Shown here piece by piece: positions 62,587 through 64,000 of a DNA stretch of 64,000 nt. The notes beneath the pieces were generated by a model, which saw nothing but the letters and a program-made list of their open reading frames with translations, searched no databases and was not told where the DNA came from. The number at the start of each line of letters is the position of its first letter. Within the stretch, counting starts at the first letter, position 1. Source of the DNA: Enterobacter cloacae complex sp. ECNIH7 (lineage in GTDB: Bacteria > Pseudomonadota > Gammaproteobacteria > Enterobacterales > Enterobacteriaceae); NCBI RefSeq assembly GCF_002208095.1, contig NZ_CP017990.1, positions 3,410,001-3,474,000 on the forward strand, given 5' to 3'. A program made the position numbers and the translations under genes.

Positions 62587-63186
62587 ATGAGTCAGAGTCA
62601 TTTCTTTGCCCACCTCTCCCGCCTGAAACTCATCAACCGCTGGCCGCTGATGCGCAATGTCCGCACGGAAAATGTCTCAGAGCACAGTCTGCAGGTTGCG
62701 ATGGTCGCTCACGCGCTGGCCGCCATTAAAAACCGCAAATTCAACGGTCAGGTCAATCCAGAGCGCATTGCCCTGCTGGCGATGTACCACGATGCGTCAG
62801 AAGTGCTGACCGGCGACCTGCCTACGCCGGTGAAATATTTCAACTCGCAGATTGCGCAGGAATACAAGGCCATCGAAAAGATTGCCCAGCAGAAGCTGAT
62901 TGACATGGTGCCGGACGAGTTGCGCGACATCTTTGAGCCACTCATCGATGAGCATCAGTACACGGAAGATGAAAAGTCGCTGGTCAAACAGGCCGACGCG
63001 CTCTGCGCCTACCTGAAGTGCCTGGAAGAGCTGTCTGCAGGGAATAACGAATTTTTACTGGCGAAAACGCGTCTGGAAAAAACGCTGGAATCCCGCCGCA
63101 GCGAAGAGATGGACTATTTTATGCAGGTGTTTGTGCCGAGCTTCCATCTGTCTCTGGATGAGATCAGCCAGGATTCACCGTTGTAA
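62587..63186 (+). CDS. yfbR: 5'-Deoxynucleotidase YfbR
   Basis: A 199-residue HD-domain phosphatase that dephosphorylates deoxyribonucleoside 5'-monophosphates, helping to control dNTP pools and to make dUMP-derived thymidine. Metal and catalytic residues are visible: His33 in [11 protein letters not shown], His68-Asp69 in [18 protein letters not shown] and Asp137 in [10 protein letters not shown]. The N-terminus [16 protein letters not shown] is conserved. It follows alaA by 94 bp. Confidence 0.95.
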   Translation: MSQSHFFAHLSRLKLINRWPLMRNVRTENVSEHSLQVAMVAHALAAIKNRKFNGQVNPERIALLAMYHDASEVLTGDLPTPVKYFNSQIAQEYKAIEKIAQQKLIDMVPDELRDIFEPLIDEHQYTEDEKSLVKQADALCAYLKCLEELSAGNNEFLLAKTRLEKTLESRRSEEMDYFMQVFVPSFHLSLDEISQDSPL

Positions 63187-63193
63187 TCTGTTT

Positions 63194-63260
63194 GCCCCGC
63201 AGCGCTGCGCTTGCAGGGCCTACGGGTTGTTGGCCGGGTAAGGCGCAGCCGCCGCCCGGC
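63194..63260. repeat. REP/BIME-like element between yfbR and yfbS
   Basis: Two imperfect palindromes lie side by side: GCCCCGCA ... TGCAGGGC (63194-63219) and GCCGGG ... CCCGGC (63233-63260). The second matches the classic enterobacterial REP form and sits between the convergent 3' ends. Confidence 0.75.
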
Positions 63261-63267
63261 AAAATTA

Positions 63268-64000
63268 TCAGAACGGGAACAGAACCGGTATCAATACCAC
63301 GCACACCACCATCACCAGCACGGTGAACGGCACGCCCAGCTTCACGAAATCACTGAACCTATAATTCCCGGGCCCCAGCACCAGCGTATTCACCGGTGAA
63401 GAAACTGGCGTCATAAACGCCGCGGAGGCCGCCATTGCGACCATCATCGCAAAGGGATACGGCGACACGCCCATGGATTTGGCCATCGCCAGCGCAATCG
63501 GCGCCATCAGCACCGCCGTCGCGGTGTTGGAGATAAACAGACCGATGGTGGCGCACATGATAAACAGACAGACCAGCATCATGTACGGCCCATACCCGCC
63601 CCCAACATCCATTAAGCCTCTAACGATCAGATCCACCCCGCCGGTTTTTTGCAGCGCCAGGGCAAAAGGCATCATCCCGACAATGAGGATAATGCTCGGC
63701 CAGTGAATAGCTTTATACGCGCTTTCGGCGTCAATGCAGCGGAATTTCCCCATCAACAGGCAGGCGATAATTGCCGCGACCGGATTGGGAATTTCATCGG
63801 TCAGCATCAGCGCCACCATCAGCACCAGACAAAAAATCGCGTGGGGCGCCTGGCTGTGCGCCGGGGAGGCGTCGCTCTCCTCGACAGGCATGTTGAGCAC
63901 CACAAAATCGCGCCCTTTTTGCCCGAGCTGGCTTATCAGCTTCCAGTTACCGACAACCAGGAAGATATCGCCCAGCAGGATCGGCTCATCCACCACAGCC
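63268..64000 (-). CDS. yfbS: SLC13-family anion permease YfbS, C-terminal fragment
   Basis: The 3' end of a gene that starts beyond the right edge. The visible part begins in a TrkA-C-like cytoplasmic domain ([20 protein letters not shown]) and continues with membrane helices of the citrate/sulfate transporter type. The family signature [17 protein letters not shown] is followed by the re-entrant region [19 protein letters not shown]. It probably transports a small anion; the substrate is unknown. Position after yfbR matches E. coli yfbS. Confidence 0.9.
   Translation of the reverse strand, partial: AVVDEPILLGDIFLVVGNWKLISQLGQKGRDFVVLNMPVEESDASPAHSQAPHAIFCLVLMVALMLTDEIPNPVAAIIACLLMGKFRCIDAESAYKAIHWPSIILIVGMMPFALALQKTGGVDLIVRGLMDVGGGYGPYMMLVCLFIMCATIGLFISNTATAVLMAPIALAMAKSMGVSPYPFAMMVAMAASAAFMTPVSSPVNTLVLGPGNYRFSDFVKLGVPFTVLVMVVCVVLIPVLFPF

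Overview
This 64 kb window is chromosomal core DNA from a member of the Enterobacteriaceae. Gene content and order match the E. coli/Salmonella block mqo, yojI, alkB-ada, apbE, ompC, rcsDBC, gyrA, ubiG, nrdAB-yfaE, glpQT, glpABC, yfaY, yfaZ, menECBHDF, elaB, elaA, rbn, nuoN-A, lrhA, alaA, yfbR, yfbS. Protein details and lineage differences point to Enterobacter, most likely the E. cloacae complex. Those differences are a SulP transporter plus mgtE between mqo and yojI, and cheV between rbn and nuo. The genus call is an inference from memory of homologues, not a database match.

Layout. 1-3.0 kb: the 5' end of mqo, a SulP-type anion transporter and the Mg2+ channel mgtE, the last two convergent with overlapping 3' ends. 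3.1-7.7 kb: yojI (ABC exporter), the alkylation-repair pair ada-alkB behind an Ada-box-like site, and apbE. 7.8-10.7 kb: the major porin gene ompC, split by a complete 1,291-bp IS256-family element with an 8-bp target duplication; the ompC promoter region and the antisense RNA gene micF are intact. 10.9-17.3 kb: the Rcs envelope-stress phosphorelay. 17.4-20.0 kb: gyrA with Thr83 and Asn87, the two classic quinolone-resistance positions. 20.2-25.0 kb: ubiG (ubiquinone) and nrdAB-yfaE (class Ia ribonucleotide reductase and its ferredoxin). 25.1-31.8 kb: the divergent glpTQ / glpABC glycerol-3-phosphate regulon. 31.8-33.6 kb: yfaY and yfaZ. 33.8-40.8 kb: menaquinone synthesis. 40.9-43.7 kb: elaB, elaA, rbn, cheV. 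43.8-58.8 kb: all 13 nuo genes of respiratory complex I. 59.4-64 kb: lrhA, alaA, yfbR and the 3' part of yfbS.

Much of the window serves respiration: Mqo, GlpABC and Nuo feed electrons into quinone pools that UbiG and the Men enzymes help to make. The rest covers envelope homeostasis (Rcs, OmpC/MicF, YojI, YfaZ, LrhA) and DNA maintenance (Ada, AlkB, GyrA, NrdAB).

The most notable content is clinical and evolutionary: an insertionally inactivated ompC and a doubly changed gyrA in one stretch, which together suggest a strain selected by beta-lactams and fluoroquinolones. A 44-47 bp intergenic repeat family occurs four times. Several intercistronic hairpins in nrd and nuo are worth checking. 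I found no CRISPR array, prophage, tRNA, rRNA, defence island or credible undescribed multigene system here.
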